Program-made: the position numbers and the translations under genes
The notes under the pieces: generated by a model
The model's input: the letters and a program-made list of their open reading frames with translations, nothing else
What the model was told of the DNA's origin: nothing
The model's database searches: none
Part shown: piece by piece, positions 21,021 to 33,640 of the stretch
Position numbering within the stretch: position 1 is the stretch's first letter
Layout: the number at the start of each line of letters is the position of its first letter
NCBI GenBank assembly: GCA_005408345.1
Contig: SEMN01000456.1
Coordinates: forward strand, 1 to 64,000
DNA: 64,000 nucleotides
Direction of reading: 5' to 3'
DNA from: Macquaria australasica
Lineage: Eukaryota; Chordata; Actinopteri; Centrarchiformes; Percichthyidae

Positions 21021-22699
21021 CACCATCTAAGCTCTAGCAAACACTGTCACTACTGTTAGCTGCAATAGCAAGGAAGCTCATTGACTCATAATGGGTGTGT
21101 CAGTTTTAGCAAAAACGTAAATTAACTTAATTATTAGTGTTTTAACTGGTTAATCCATCCATCAAATGTGTGCCACTTAGCTGGGTCCAGGTCACATGAC
21201 TTGTTATATCCAGCTGGGAAGTACTGACAAAAATGTGATACACATGTAAATGTCAAACTCATACTCTTAATAAATAATTGTAGGCATTATTGTCCCTACT
21301 AGTTTTAGGTATAACAGTGAAAACAGCTGCATTCTATGTGGTATTTGAAAGGTCTTAAAAAGTCTTACATTTAATTTGGTGAACACTGCAGAAACCCTGT
21401 TAAAGTTGATTTAGCTTTACCTGAAACTACTCAGTCACCCTAAAGTTTCACACTTTTCCTCCTCCCCCTGATTTTTTAAATCAGGGAACAATAAACAAGC
21501 AAGCCGCATCCAATGAGCTGATTTCTCTGTTGGCATATTGAAATGTCAGAATTTGCACTGGAACAAATACGCTGGTTAAAATTCAATTGGAACAGAATGG
21601 GTAATGAGCTATCTTGGTGTTGCCACACACTAACAGGCAGAGTCCCAGTCTGTCTGGAGGGTTACAGTCACTTAGTCACACGGCATGCATCGCTGCTTTG
21701 ATTGTTACCAACAAACCGCTCAACCCCTCGCTCCCCAGCACAGGTGTGTGTGTGTGTGTGGTAGAGGGAGAAAGATAGGAATACACTGGCTTTTCACTTT
21801 CTTTAAATTACATACTGTCACATGTCATAGTATTTCAGCTGTCACAGTTTTTTAACCCTATCTTACTCAATACATTTTTACCAAAAAATGTTCTTGTATC
21901 TTTAGTTACACACTAAAAGGTTTGCCAGTTGAACATTTATGAGGTTTGCATTATTTCTTAATTTAATGTCCTTTCTATTCAATAAACTTTCAAAAATGAG
22001 AATCTCAAAGAAAGAAACATTAGTTTGATGTACTGTTCAATAGTTGAACTTGGACTTCCATGAACTTGGACATCTTATACAAAACATTACATTGCAAACA
22101 AAGAATTTTGGACATTTTACTAAAAAGTGTTAAACAATTGAATTGAATATAAAACTGACTTAAACTAAATATTCAATCTCACCTAAATCCCATAACAAAC
22201 AAAGCCCTTTCTCTTCAGAGAGACCAGTAGACCTGCCTGTTTCTACAGCTAATGGTAATGTACCTGAACGTGACTGTGCACTCGGAGATCTTTGACTTTT
22301 AGTTAAATTCTGCTTCACATAGGGATCTACACCGATCTACATGAGACAATGTGTTTGTAATTTACATTTGTACCAAACATCAAAAGACCATTTTTCCTCA
22401 TACATCAGAAACAATTTGCAATAAATGTCTCAAATACAAGAGCAGTGAGAGGTAATCTTCTTTATGCATAAGAAACAATGCAAGTCTTTTGCCTAACCAG
22501 CAAAAAACGTGCAATTTTTCAGCTCTCATATAGCATCAATAGAACAAAATGATCAAAAAGACATTCCAGCAGCTATGGGACCAGTTAACATCAAACATGA
22601 CTGGAAGTATCAAATTAAATATTTAATATTAAATTCCAGCTGCTTCTTGTCAGTGTCACATATTATTTTAAATTTGACTGGAGCAGCATCTTCTCTATT
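21021..22699. other. unassigned noncoding DNA with short TG tract
   Basis: AT-rich unique DNA. A TG tract of about 15 bp is near 21743. The CATCCATCAAATGTGTGCC to GGGTCCAGGTCAC stretch at 21155-21195 faintly resembles a common fish repeat. Nothing is firmly identified. Confidence 0.5.
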
Positions 22700-22905
22700 A
22701 AATCTCATGGGTTATTAATCTCTGCCAGGTTAGCAGTGTGTTGTGACCCGTACAGCTCCCTAAGGACCCTCTAATAACCGCTAATGGGCTGTTAAAGTAC
22801 CGAGCGGGGCCTCCGCAGCTCAGGACTGGATGGTCGGGTCTCAGCACCAATTACAGCTCATCGAGCAGGAGAGGCCGAGGGCTGATTCCATCTGTAATCT
22901 GCGAG
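22700..22905. promoter_or_regulatory. conserved-element-like island 4
   Basis: Compact block with words CTAATAACCGCTAATGGGC, GCTGTTAAAGTACCGAGC, CACCAATTACAGCTCATCGA and GATTCCATCTGTAATCTGC. It carries several TAAT/ATTA homeodomain cores and CpGs, and is bounded on the right by a TG tract (22930-22944). Enhancer identity is inferred. Confidence 0.3.
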
Positions 22906-24639
22906 TGTGTGTGAGAGTGCACCTGCAAGTGTGTGTGTGTGTGTGCATCTGTCAGTCAGGCTCCTCTTCCACCCAGCTAGCTGTGCATAGGCAGTCATTA
23001 GCCACAGCCAGTCATTAAGCCTGTCATTTCCTCTGTCTGCCAGCTGACCTACTGATTTGGACAGCTTCTGTACTTAACCTGTGAACTCTGATTCCCATGC
23101 TCACTACACATGAGGAGTGTATGAGTGTGTTTGTGGAAGCAGTGGAGGGCTGTGTGTACAGAGTCTTACAATATACAGGGTACAATATGTTACTCTGTTA
23201 TGTATATGTTTGTGCAGATATGTGCATGTGTGTTTTTAGTTGGGGTGTTGCTGATAGATTCCATGTCTACATTAATGCTGGTAAATTTGAAAGCAAAGTT
23301 AAATCAGTGTTTTTTAAACAGGGGTCTGCACACAGCAGTGTCTTCAGATTGTTGTCTAAAGCTCTGTGGCCAAAACTGAAATACCCTTTTTTTTAAATTG
23401 TGCAGAACTCATTCTCTTTGACATTTTCCTGTTTCTCTTGTGCGACTGCATAGGTATAACACACTGAGATGATCAAAGGCCATAAATGCAACCTTTTCTT
23501 CAAGACTGACGGTAATGTCTGGGTAGTTCCAATGTGACCCGTAATAAAATCTGTGTTTTTCACACGTGCAGGTGTATGACAGCATGAACAAAGAGATATG
23601 TCAATTAGAACAGCTGCATGTAATACGTTAGAGTATACTGACATACAAAATGAGTTATCACAGGGAGGGTCAGTCAGAGCAAAGTATTTGTTAAATTTGT
23701 TCTGTCTATATCCATTCAGACCCACTCCTTACTAGATGATGGCTGAAATTCAGAATTTTGACAGTTTGACAGAGTAGAGAAGAAGAAATTTAAAAATGTC
23801 CCTATTGAATTAGAAACACTGTACACTGTGTGTACATAAAGAAACTCTTTGAGAAACTGCAGAGAAAACAAAGTAAGAGCACTGTTTACAAATATATTCA
23901 CTCTGGATTTTGGGTGTCTGCTTTTGTGTCTGCTTTGTTTGGACTGAACGCCACAACAAAGAGAAGAATAGCTCAAATTTACCTGACCTGAATGGCCTGA
24001 GTGTGAGTTTATATATGGATGGGACACCATTTAGTCAAATATACTGAGAATATTTATTTTATTTCACTATTTTTATCAGACCTCTCTGTCTCTCTTTCTC
24101 TCTGTTTTCTATAATTTTGGTATCAAAGTCCTAATTGAGACTTAATAATTAGTGGAAGTATGGAGCATTTTTTCTTCTTAAAGTGAGATCAGGTCACATT
24201 GAAAAAGGAGTGTGCGGCGTGAGTAAAGGTTAACAACAAAACAGAAGCACACTGGTAGATGGCCTTAAAATACAGACAAAATAGGCCTAGACATAGAAGT
24301 ACATATGGTAGAATCACAGAGAAAATGGGAGAGTTGGCAGGTGCATTACATGCTGCCCCATCGTGTTACAACCAAAACTACAGTGCAATGTAGAGGCAAA
24401 GCACCATGAAAATGTGAAGTTGGTTCTACAGTTCTCCACTGTCATGTTCCCACAAATATATGCTGATTTAATTCAAACATATACTGCACAGCTCCTTTGT
24501 TACTCAATTTTGTGTGTTTGCATATTCGTCTTTGAAAACCTACTGTATAAATAATGTATGTTCACCCACACTGAGGTTTTAAACAGGTGTGTGCTGGTCC
24601 CTTCATTTAAATATCCACTAATACCTTCTGACTTCTCCA
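22906..24639. other. unassigned noncoding DNA
   Basis: AT-rich with scattered TG-rich words at 22905-22945 and 23200-23240. Overlapping short frames on both strands (for example 23097-23396 and 23393-23725) carry no domain. No element is recognised. Confidence 0.5.
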
Positions 24640-25400
24640 CTGCTGGGATTAACCTTGCGCTACTTTGTCTTAGCTGCCGCTCACTGTGGCTCTCAGGAAG
24701 CCTCCTCAAGCCCTGCTAGCAGCGATAGAAGCAGAAATTAGGCAGCTTTCTGCCCCAAAGCTGCTGCATTAAGACAGCCTTCACCTTGGCCTGCAGGAGC
24801 TGCGTTAGCCGTGCGGCTAATCCAAAAGCTAGCAAAGTCAATCATCCAGACCTTAAGCTAACTAAAGCTACCTCTGCTCTGCCTTGTCTCCCCAAGATAA
24901 GGTAATGAGGATACAGAGGGGTTAAGGTGAAGTTTGGTGGACTTGTATTTGAGTCTCAGGTGCCATGTGTAATGGATGACCAGTGAATATTTCAGTAAAT
25001 ACAGCGACTCTCAGGTAGAAGGTAGGAATCACAGGGGTATTGTCTTAAGATGATAAGGCAATGAGAGGCTTACAGAGTTGTATCAGTGGACGAGGATGGG
25101 CAGACTCACACAGTAATACCCGCTATCTAGATGTGACACCACAGCTAGGCCCCTGAGAGGGCTAGGTGCTGTTAATATTCCCTTTTGTCTTGTTCTGATA
25201 AGCTAATGAGGGTTATAGCGAGGGGTGATGAGAGTGTTAAGAGCTGCATTAGTGGACGGAGAGGAACAAGGGACAGTGGAGCTGTTAAACCTGCTGGTTG
25301 GATACTGTAGGGCAGCTCTCCGCTCCAGCTGTTGAGAAATCAGGAGTTGTCTCGTGCTGATAAGGAGGAGAGGTGAGAGGAGAGTACAGGGATAAAGTTA
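24640..25400 (+). repeat. four diverged ~150-bp tandem copies in a conserved-looking island
   Basis: The motif TTGTCT(N)5-7GATAAG(N)2AATGAGG recurs, with GATAAG starting at 24896, 25052, 25197 and 25359 (spacing 156, 145 and 162). AGTGGACG(A/G)GG near 25088 and 25251 is also shared between copies. The copies are too diverged to be a young satellite. GATAAG is a GATA-factor site. The left part (24640-24880) is non-repetitive with AAGCTGCTGCATTAAGACAG and CGTTAGCCGTGCGGCTAATC. A diverged tandem regulatory block is plausible. Confidence 0.5.
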
Positions 25401-25914
25401 CGGGTACTAAAGGAAAAGATGTATTCCCTAAGGACTGTCAGAGATTTGTGATAATTGCCAAATTTGTTATTTTGATCCCATGCAAATCTGCCAGGTGTTA
25501 AATTGTAAAACAGCATCTACCACATTAGTCCTGACAGAGGTCAAATTGAACTTCCAGTCAAGTTCCATAATAAAACCTTATCTTCTTTAGACATGCAGTT
25601 TCTATCTTTTTAAACAGTATATGGTTTAACAAGTATTGTTTCAAATTAAAGACCTGGACAGACTTTTAGGCATATATTCAGTTATCTTCTATATTGTCCT
25701 CTTGCTTCTTTTTTGTTGTTTTACAACCCAGTCTCCTAGAAGTTATTTCGATTTTTACTTCTATAATACTACTCAAAATGTTCAGTGACATATACACTAT
25801 CCGCTCGTAGCAACTAAAGCAGTATTCAACTTTGTTATGGTTATGTTAAGGCACTCTCAGCTCTTGGTTGATTGTGGTCAACAGTGACTTGAAGCAAAAG
25901 ACAGGACGTGTTTA
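25401..25914. other. unassigned noncoding DNA
   Basis: AT-rich unique sequence. Nothing is recognised. Confidence 0.5.
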
Positions 25915-26010
25915 CTTCTTTAACATTTAACTGAAACCGCGATCTTTCCCTGACCTTAACCAAAGTGCTTTGCAGCCTAAATCTAACCACATGACTCAGG
26001 ATGCGAACCC
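25915..26010 (-). repeat. interspersed repeat fragment, GACCTTAACCAAAG family
   Basis: AACTGAAACCGCGATCTTTC, CCTGACCTTAACCAAAGTGC, CTAAATCTAACCACATGACT and AGGATGCGAACCCTGGTCC follow the order of a common fish repeat (recalled). A second member lies at 56651-56800. Confidence 0.5.
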
Positions 26011-26473
26011 TGGTCCTCCTGTACCCTTTTGTGCTCAGTCGGTCGATGAAATATCACAAGACAAATTCAGTCTTATTTTCAGTGAACTGGGAATCCATTT
26101 GGTATACCTGAACAAGACTTACATTAATCAATTGTGTGTTTGTGCTGGTCATTTATAAAAATTGTAACGAAAAGGATTGTAATTATTTTCCATCTGCATA
26201 ATATCACAATTATTGCATATTCCTATAGGAAATGACACTTTTGTTTTCCTATAATTTTTGTCTAGTCTTGCAGTAGGATGACTCAGGAATTGCAAGATTC
26301 AGTACAATCACCTCCAGCAAACTGCATTTACGGGGTACACTACACTTTACAACTGGGGCACTTAGCTAACGGTCGTGGTATCTCAAAGGCTACGTTCACA
26401 CACACTACATTTACTTCTTACAGAGGCTATAATCAATATTTTTATATATCAAATGACAATGTGAAAACAATGT
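26011..26473. other. unassigned noncoding DNA
   Basis: AT-rich unique DNA with two short chance reading frames. No feature is recognised. Confidence 0.5.
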
Positions 26474-26850
26474 GAAAGGGGTCGCTCAGAGAATTATCAC
26501 CCAAATCTGTGGCTCCCCTTGGCTTTACGGAGCTTTATAGTGAGTTTCAGCTCACTGTTTAGCCGTCCGGCCTGCAACTCTCACCGCTCTCATAGCGTCG
26601 TTTGCGGGCTGCAGCAGGCAGCTGTTTGACTTACACTTACCAGGTGGCCAGAAACACGACTCCAAATGAATGAAAATGTTGCTCCGTAATTACTGGATGT
26701 GTAAATAAGCAACTGCTTGCTAACAAGTTCACCATATAAATTTTAAAGGAGATTATATGTCAAGGTTGTGTTCACAACTTGTTTCTGCTGCCCCCAAGTG
26801 GCTAAAAAAATAAATAAAATAAAAATCAGTTATTGCAGCTTTAATGCTAA
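26474..26850 (+). repeat. probable interspersed repeat ending GCAGCTTTAATG
   Basis: A sharply less AT-rich block begins GGGGTCGCTCAGAGAATTAT and contains GGCTTTACGGAGCTTTATAG and GAAACACGACTCCAAATGAA. It ends with TGCTGCCCCCAAGTGGCTAA and TTATTGCAGCTTTAATG. The end motif is familiar from fish genomes. Autonomy, ends and target duplications are not visible. Confidence 0.45.
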
Positions 26851-28420
26851 ATTCCGATTTACTGCACAGATACAATTTCTTTTTTGTTCAAATTCACTTT
26901 GTGTTTTTAAATTTGGCCAGTATCCCATACTAGTTGCCCTTCTGAACCTGCATGTAGAAAAGAGCCACACTAAAGAGGAAACACCTGTCATCACCCAGCT
27001 CCAGTGACTCTGAATTTGTCTTTCTCATTGTCAAACAAGACACCCTCTATTGAAGTGTTTAGCTTTATCAAAGTTAGTTGTAAAGCTCTTAACATTAGGG
27101 AAGATTGTCTTCTGTCAGTGTTTAAATAGGAGACAGAAGAGATAGGTCACACAAGCCAAGATATCATGACACCTACATTATTAATTTGTCCTCAAGAGAC
27201 TTGTTTGGACACCTAAATGTTTCTTTAAAGAAATAACAAGGCAGCTAGAAGCTTTATGTAGTTATTTGCATCTTCTGTGCCAAATTAGTTTATTCTTACA
27301 CTGAAAACTCTGCATACATTTGTCACTTGTATTAACATTAATTTATTCTAACTTTCGTCCTGTGCAACACTACCTGTCCTACCTATCTAACAGTATATGT
27401 CCACAGCTTCAATGAAAGACACAGACCGATAATCATAAATACATTATCTACATAATTGTTGAGATAAAAGTACATTGCAGCTTTTTAAGTGAGTCAGTTA
27501 AAATTGTAATTTTGGCTTAAGAGGTCAGTTGTGGGACAACTGGTTTGACTTCTGTATTAACTCTCAACTATAAACTGTTATTTCATTCATTTTTGTAGCA
27601 CAAATGATCTTATCTCACTAACTTTATGGCCATTTTGTAAAAAAGATATTCTCATTATTTGTTAACCTTTTCTTATAAAAGGAAACAAAGCAGTTGGAAA
27701 TGTACAGAATCTCAATCTATTATGGCATTTTCTGAAATATTTTGTAAGAAGTCACACCATATCATTTTGTAACTGCAAGTTTCATCAGTTAAGAACATCT
27801 AACATTATTGACAAATTCCCTTTTTCTGTTGTTTGCATTTGCATAATTGGAAATATGAATATGGGGAAATGTTTGATTTCCAAATTATAAAAGTAAAATA
27901 TAGATATAAAAATATATGTCCTTTGTCTTCTTCAGCTGTGGTGTTTTGCCAAATACTGTGGTGTGTTGTGGAAATTGCCTGCAAACACTCAGCACTCATG
28001 GAATAATACACAAACACTGACAGGTTGAAGATTAAATATATATTGTAAACAGTATTTTGGAAACGACACATTCACACAGAAGTCAGAGGGAAGTGTCTCC
28101 CAGAATGTTTTGTACAAACACTTTTATAGCATTTCAGAGACAAAGAACCCCTATGGGATTGGCCGTCTGCCCAAAGATAACAACTTTCATCCAATTATGA
28201 AAAGCTATGTGGAGGAACATGATCGGAGCATGCACTGACGTAACCTGGACACATGTACAAGAATATGTGATTACACTTAACATGATGTCTCCACAGCCCC
28301 CATACAGGAGGCCTCAGCTACACATTGCAAGAGCACCAGAGAGACAAAGCCTGTAATAGTTAACAGAAATGATTTATACTATTTTACTTTCACATTCCCA
28401 CTTTTTTTCTCCTTATACTT
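26851..28420. other. AT-rich unassigned noncoding DNA
   Basis: Mostly AT-rich, nothing recognised to 28080. The part at 28081-28330 is less AT-rich (AGAACCCCTATGGGATTGGC, CATGATCGGAGCATGCACTG) and could be a decayed LTR or another element, but no ends, primer site or polypurine tract can be shown. Confidence 0.45.
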
Positions 28421-29247
28421 TTTTTGTATTTTGTCTCTCTCCTCTCAGATAATTTTCTTTATCAGTTTATTTGCTTGTGTCTTGTCAGTGACAGAGTAAG
28501 CTGTTATTTTAAGAGACTGGTGTTATTTTGCTCACACACTCTGCTTTCCTCCATCACCTTGGCTGTAGAGAGGCCTGGTAGTGAAATCATAGTGACATTT
28601 TGGTCCATAGGTGTTGCATCTCTCATTTTTCTCTTGTTTAAACGCACACAGACACACAAACACACGAACACAATGACATTGTCTCTCGTATTCTCTCTCT
28701 TTCATAGTTTATTGTTGCATGTTATTAAATCCGAGTGCTGCAACACCCGACACTCAATGTGGATAGTGGATTACTCATAATGGGCACATTTAATCTGAGA
28801 GAGTGGTGAAGTGGATGGAAACTAGAGGAAAAGGGGAGGACAGGAAGGGAAAGGAGCCATACCTCCTACAGTATATTTAAGTTTTACCTTTTTATATTTT
28901 TAATTTTCTACTTGATTTCCCTTTTGTAAAGTTGGCTATCTTGTTTTGTGTTATTGCTTTTTCTACCTTATGCATCTCAACCATTCTAGCACTTTTAGTT
29001 TTAGTTTTAACGCTGCAGAAATAAAATATGATTTTGATTTTAAGGAGGAGAGGTCGATAGAGACAGTATGTAAGTGTGTAATAGATTAACTGTGTGTGTG
29101 TTTAAATGAAGAGCATCACTGACCAAACGACACAAAGAAAGTGAATGATGAATGAAGGTATAGAGAAGTCAAACAAAAACATCACTGTGTGTCTAAGTGT
29201 GCGTGCTGCCTTAAAGATGCTGGCTGGATAAGCGGCAGCAGAAGTCA
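28421..29247. other. unassigned noncoding DNA
   Basis: Pyrimidine-rich then AT-rich unique DNA. A 118-codon plus-strand frame at 28424-28780 shows no domain and crosses low-complexity ACACAC sequence, so it is not called. Confidence 0.5.
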
Positions 29248-29429
29248 GTGTGTGTGTGTGTGTGTGGATCTATAACTAATGGTGCAGATGATGAGCAAGA
29301 GGATGAGGCTTCGTGTAATCGTCTGCCATCCATCAAACAGCAAGCTGACAGCATCACAATACACAGCCTGGGGAGGGGAGGGACAAATGACTCGGAGTGA
29401 ACATGCACACACATACATGCAAGAATGCA

Positions 29430-29462
<33 letters not shown>
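29248..29462. repeat. paired (TG)n and (AC)n microsatellites
   Basis: TG tract at 29248-29266 and AC tract at 29430-29462, in opposite orientation with about 160 bp of unique DNA between them. They could fold as an inverted pair. Frames reading CVCVCV or HTHTHT come from these tracts. Confidence 0.85.
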
Positions 29463-29465
<3 letters not shown>

Positions 29466-30007
29466 CATGCATATAGGGATGTAAACACAATTTAATGTCA
29501 CAACGAATTTGTGAATTTTTTATTTTTTTTATTTTTTTACATTTTTACCGCTAATGAAGGGTTTCTGATTTAAGTGTTAGCTTGGTGTGTAACACTGTTG
29601 ATTCATAACTGCTGAGAGATATGACTGTACACAATAGTCCTCCACTGACCAAAAACTGCTTCTACACACACACACACACACGCACACACAGGCTTTGTGC
29701 ATTTCAGTTTTTCTGCTCTAGTCCTTCATCTGAGTGCAATTACAGTGATGCTTCAGAAACATATTGATAGTGCAATAAATAGTTGTTCTTGCTTTTTTTT
29801 ATATGAGAGTACATTTTTCATAAATTCTACTGAGAAATAGTACTTGCAATGACATGCTAGCTGTGAGTTTGAATAGACCTACACCTAATATTGATTGGAA
29901 CGTGTGTGTGTGAGCGTACAGGTGTCTGCATGTGTGTATGAGCCATCAGTTGTCATTGATGGCAGTGTGTGCAAGCCTCTTGAGGCCTCAAGGCCTCTCG
30001 GCTACCT

Positions 30008-30008
<1 letters not shown>
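29463..30008. other. unassigned noncoding DNA with short AC and TG tracts
   Basis: T-rich start (29516-29545), AC tract at 29664-29690, TG words near 29900-29940. No gene or element. Confidence 0.5.

Positions 30009-30085
<77 letters not shown>
30009..30085 (+). repeat. (AT)n(AC)34 microsatellite
   Basis: A short AT run passes into a perfect AC repeat of about 34 units ending at 30085, followed by unique TCGACTGGCACC. Long perfect CA arrays are highly length-polymorphic. Confidence 0.95.
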
Positions 30086-30086
<1 letters not shown>

Positions 30087-30340
30087 CGACTGGCACCCTG
30101 CTCTGCTTTTAGAGCCATTACTGTCAAACAGCTGTTAGCACGTCAAGAGAAGTGGTGTTGATGGGATAGAGCGAAGGAGGGAGAGAGGCTGAGGGATAAA
30201 TGGTCAGGGCCAATAGATAGATAGATAGATGGACGGATAATTGGGTGTAGAGGAAAGAGGGAGGGGTGCGAGGGATGAAGTGGTGGCTGGATGAATGGTA
30301 GGGTGGAGAGAGGGGAAGCGGGGGGTGCAGGGCTGGGCTA
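30086..30340. other. purine-rich DNA with (GATA)4 and GGGT/GGAG runs
   Basis: AGATAGATAGATAGATGG near 30214, then purine-rich sequence to 30340. Low complexity. Confidence 0.6.
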
Positions 30341-30700
30341 GGCCTTCTCTAAGTGAAGACAGATTGATGTGGGTGTCAGAGAGGACTCCAGAGAGGAACA
30401 GCCCTTTTATTTGACAGTCAATTATCAGATAGACCCAGTGGCCTCGCAGTCCACGGCCGTCACCCTCATACAGTACATAAGTGGGTTTTAAACACTGGCT
30501 CGGCACCCTGGAGGTGGACAACTGGAAGATTAAATGAGGCCCCAAGAGAAAAAATGGTGGTTTCAATTGTTGAAGGTGTGTCAGTGAACTATGTTTTTGT
30601 CTTTTTTTAGGCCCTTTTAATGGCCTTTTGTCAAAAGATAGACAAGGAAACAATAGAACTGTATAAAAATGTAAATGGTCCACTAATAGGACATTGGCCC
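30341..30700. promoter_or_regulatory. conserved-element-like island 5
   Basis: Non-repetitive block with CCTTTTATTTGACAGTCAAT, ATCAGATAGACCCAGTGGCC and GTCCACGGCCGTCACCCTC. TGACAG is a MEIS/TALE-type word and an AATTATC homeodomain-like word adjoins it. A 159-codon minus-strand frame (30204-30683) spans it, but its C-terminal part is read from the low-complexity flank and no domain is seen. Confidence 0.28.
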
Positions 30701-32263
30701 ATTAGTTGTTTTACTAGATCAGCTCGAATGTTAGATAGAACAAGAGGATGCACTTTCAGAAGAGGCTGAGTAAACTTTGCTCATAGTGCAAGACAGACAG
30801 GGAAACATTCAACACTGCATACTAATAAAACCATCATATAAATAAAAACATTAAAGTACACAAATTATCCTCAATATAAAAGACAAGCTAAAACAATAAT
30901 ATGCTGTACCTTAAAGTTCCAAAGGTTTACAGTTCAGGAGTCAAATAAGCAAAGCACATTTAAATATGCAAAATATCACAAATAATTACAAAGAAAACCT
31001 TAAAGAAAAGCTAAAAACTAAATGTACAGCTGACTAAAGCAAGGAGGACAAAAGTATTAGCCCTAGTGAGTATAGTAACGATTAGGTTTAAGTTATTGCA
31101 TAGTTTTTTATATCTCAGTCATGAAATATTGTAGTGTGTTGAGCTATAACTAATTAACTAAAGTCACTCATCTGGCATTACAGCACTGACACTGACCTGA
31201 GCTTTATACAGTCCTCTTTTTTTTTAATTGTTTTTCCTTCTGTCTGGCCCATTGAATTTGGAGTTCAAGAGCTTTTTGTTGAACGATTTCTTTTGTTGAT
31301 AAGCGATTATTAACAAGTCAAAATCAGGAAAGTTGCAAGCCATGTCTTTTCAGGTGCCACTCAAGTACGAGTCAAGTGCCTATATCCCAGATTTGTGATT
31401 AACCCGTCTCTGCAAGTTCAGCTGTTTTATCATAATACGTAGGGAATTTGATTCAACAATTCATTTAAATATCTTGAAACTGTCAGTTGCCATTGACAGA
31501 GGGCTTTTTCTCTTAACCTGTGCACCACCTTGTTTGTGTAACATAAAAAGTAATTGCCTCTTCGTGAAGTTTTACTGTTGGATTCCATTTAAGTTGGAAG
31601 TTTGGCATTGAGTGGAATTACATTATGTCACATTTAGTAGTAATTGTTAGATTGACAGTAATGCAGCTTAAACCCGACATTTTTGAAAGGTTGGTAGAGC
31701 TGAGTGTTTTGCAGTGTAACTGTATGACAGAAGTGAACATTTTGTAAACAAAAGATCACACTCCACTTTTACCTAAAGTTCAATAACATACTGGTTAACA
31801 TTTCATTTAACCATCAGCAGCTGCTTAGGACTGATATCCTCTGGCATCATTCATTAAGGTTACATCACTGCTGGCCTACTACCAAATTATGTTCATATGT
31901 AACTATTGTGCAAGTAGTACTGTAGTATTACTGTCACACAGTACAAAGCATGGGTGTGGAGGTCAGAGGGATGGATGGGCTTATAAATTGGAATAGAAAA
32001 CATCTGCCTTCAGATGTTTAATCTTAACCAGTGGTTTTAGTTACGTTTAGTTAACCATAAACTACTTTAGTTGACACCTGAGTTTGTTGTAGGAATAATC
32101 AACTGAAACATTTTGCAGATATGTACAGTATGATGCTGAACAGAAACAGAAAAATAGTTTTATCGGAGCATAGTTTGTTGGCATAGGCCGATTATGAGAC
32201 AATGGGCCCATGGGCACGGATGCGTAAAAGCCCCACAGTTAAGTGATACACCACAAAAAAAAA
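30701..32263. other. AT-rich unassigned noncoding DNA
   Basis: AT-rich unique DNA with many short A runs. Nothing is recognised. Confidence 0.55.
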
Positions 32264-32284
32264 ATATATATATATATATATATA
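32264..32284. repeat. (AT)10 microsatellite after A9
   Basis: A poly-A run into perfect AT repeats, possibly an eroded retroposon tail. Confidence 0.85.
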
Positions 32285-33317
32285 ATATAAAATCAATCAA
32301 TGTAGGTTATCTGGCATTCTTCAACAGACAGCACTCTCAGCACCTGCAAACAATCTACTGTATGGCCATGCAGTTGTATAGACAGAGCTTCTAATGCTGT
32401 TGTTTTGCACAGAGTTAACTCACTTAAAATGTATCATGATGGTTTCTTTCTTGTGACATCTTCAAAGTAAATATTTTGGCTATGTGAGACCTCTGGGGCT
32501 CAGTTATTGACATGAAGGATTAAGCCCTTTGACTATGCGACAAAAGGTGCAAAGTTAATAACAGCAACTTCACACAGAGGCTCTGGCTTAGGGTGCCCCC
32601 GGAGCCCTTGGGCCCCTGGGTCTCGGCCCGGTAGGCCCATTCGGTAATCCACTCATGTTTGTAGGAGCCGTTAAATGCCCCAGTACGTTTAGTGTAACAG
32701 TAGTAATCTCAATTTGTCAGTTTTGCTAAAGATAATGACCAAAGTGAGGATATTTTTTTCACCACTAGCGTGAGCCTCATTTGGTGAATCCACACAAACA
32801 CAGAAAGCAATATTTCCCTTTTTATTTTCTCCAAAAACGATGTTTCCAGTGTAGCAGGTCCTTTTAGTGAAGCAGATTATAAGGCACACTTGATGGGGAT
32901 GAGGGAGTATTTGAAGGGGCCTCAGAGTGTGCAGCGGCCTTTCAGACGAGGTCAGTGCAGTTGTGTTGCTATTGGCTAGCTGTGGTGCTTGACAATGAAG
33001 CCTCATGTGTGCTATTCAGTGTTCAGCCTTGAGCTGGGATGCCACAGGCAAGTGAAAAAAAAAAAACCACATGTACACACACATATTGACATGATTGGCG
33101 CCCATAGGAACAGATACATGAATAGATATACTGTACAGCCCTTTAATTTCTCTATCAGTGACAGTGGTGGTTGTAGGCCATTCAAGCCACAGGAGACAGA
33201 CACACCAACAAACCACTTAACGTTCAATTTGAAACCACAGGATGACATTTAGACAACACATTCACATGAAAAAGAAAAAATACATATATCATACAAAGAC
33301 ACCACTCACATACAGAT
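32285..33317. other. unassigned noncoding DNA
   Basis: Mixed DNA. GCCCCCGGAGCCCTTGGGCC near 32594 is locally GC-rich. Overlapping frames at 32989-33252 and 33012-33248 on opposite strands have no domain. Confidence 0.5.
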
Positions 33318-33640
33318 GTGTGACAAATTAAAGGAAGAAAAACAACATAAATGGACTCATAAAGGTGTTTGACCAAGACGAGCCACCAGAACTGTTTCAG
33401 GAAGTTGGAGTTAAGTCTCTGAACTTTACTCTTTAGGGATGGAACACCATTTTTCCAAAATACATTTCCTCATTTAGTGTTGTGATGGTGGTGAAGAGCA
33501 CTGTCTAACACATCGGACTAAAATCTCCCATAGGTGTGCAGTGGGTTTGAGATCTGGTGACGTGTGATCTGTGAAGGCCATAGCATATGATTCACATCAT
33601 TTCCATACTCATCAAACCATTCACTGACCCCTCGTATGAC
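33318..33640 (-). pseudogene. decayed Tc1/mariner transposase 3' end
   Basis: Read on the minus strand, the sequence gives EWFDEYGNDVNH followed by a P-S-Q-like stretch and a disrupted SPDLNP-type block, then a degenerate C-terminal region and TTTAATTTGTCAC. D-x-N-P belongs to the Tc1/mariner DDE catalytic core. A short insertion breaks the frame just before the D-L-N-P block. Terminal repeats are not recognisable, so it is immobile. It differs from the fossil at 54650-55133. Confidence 0.65.

Noticed and set aside
28081..28330. Solo LTR
   Set aside because: No TG...CA ends, target duplication, primer site or polypurine tract could be shown.
30204..30683. 159-codon minus-strand frame
   Set aside because: One end is translated low-complexity DNA, no domain is recognised, and the interior overlaps a noncoding-element-like island.
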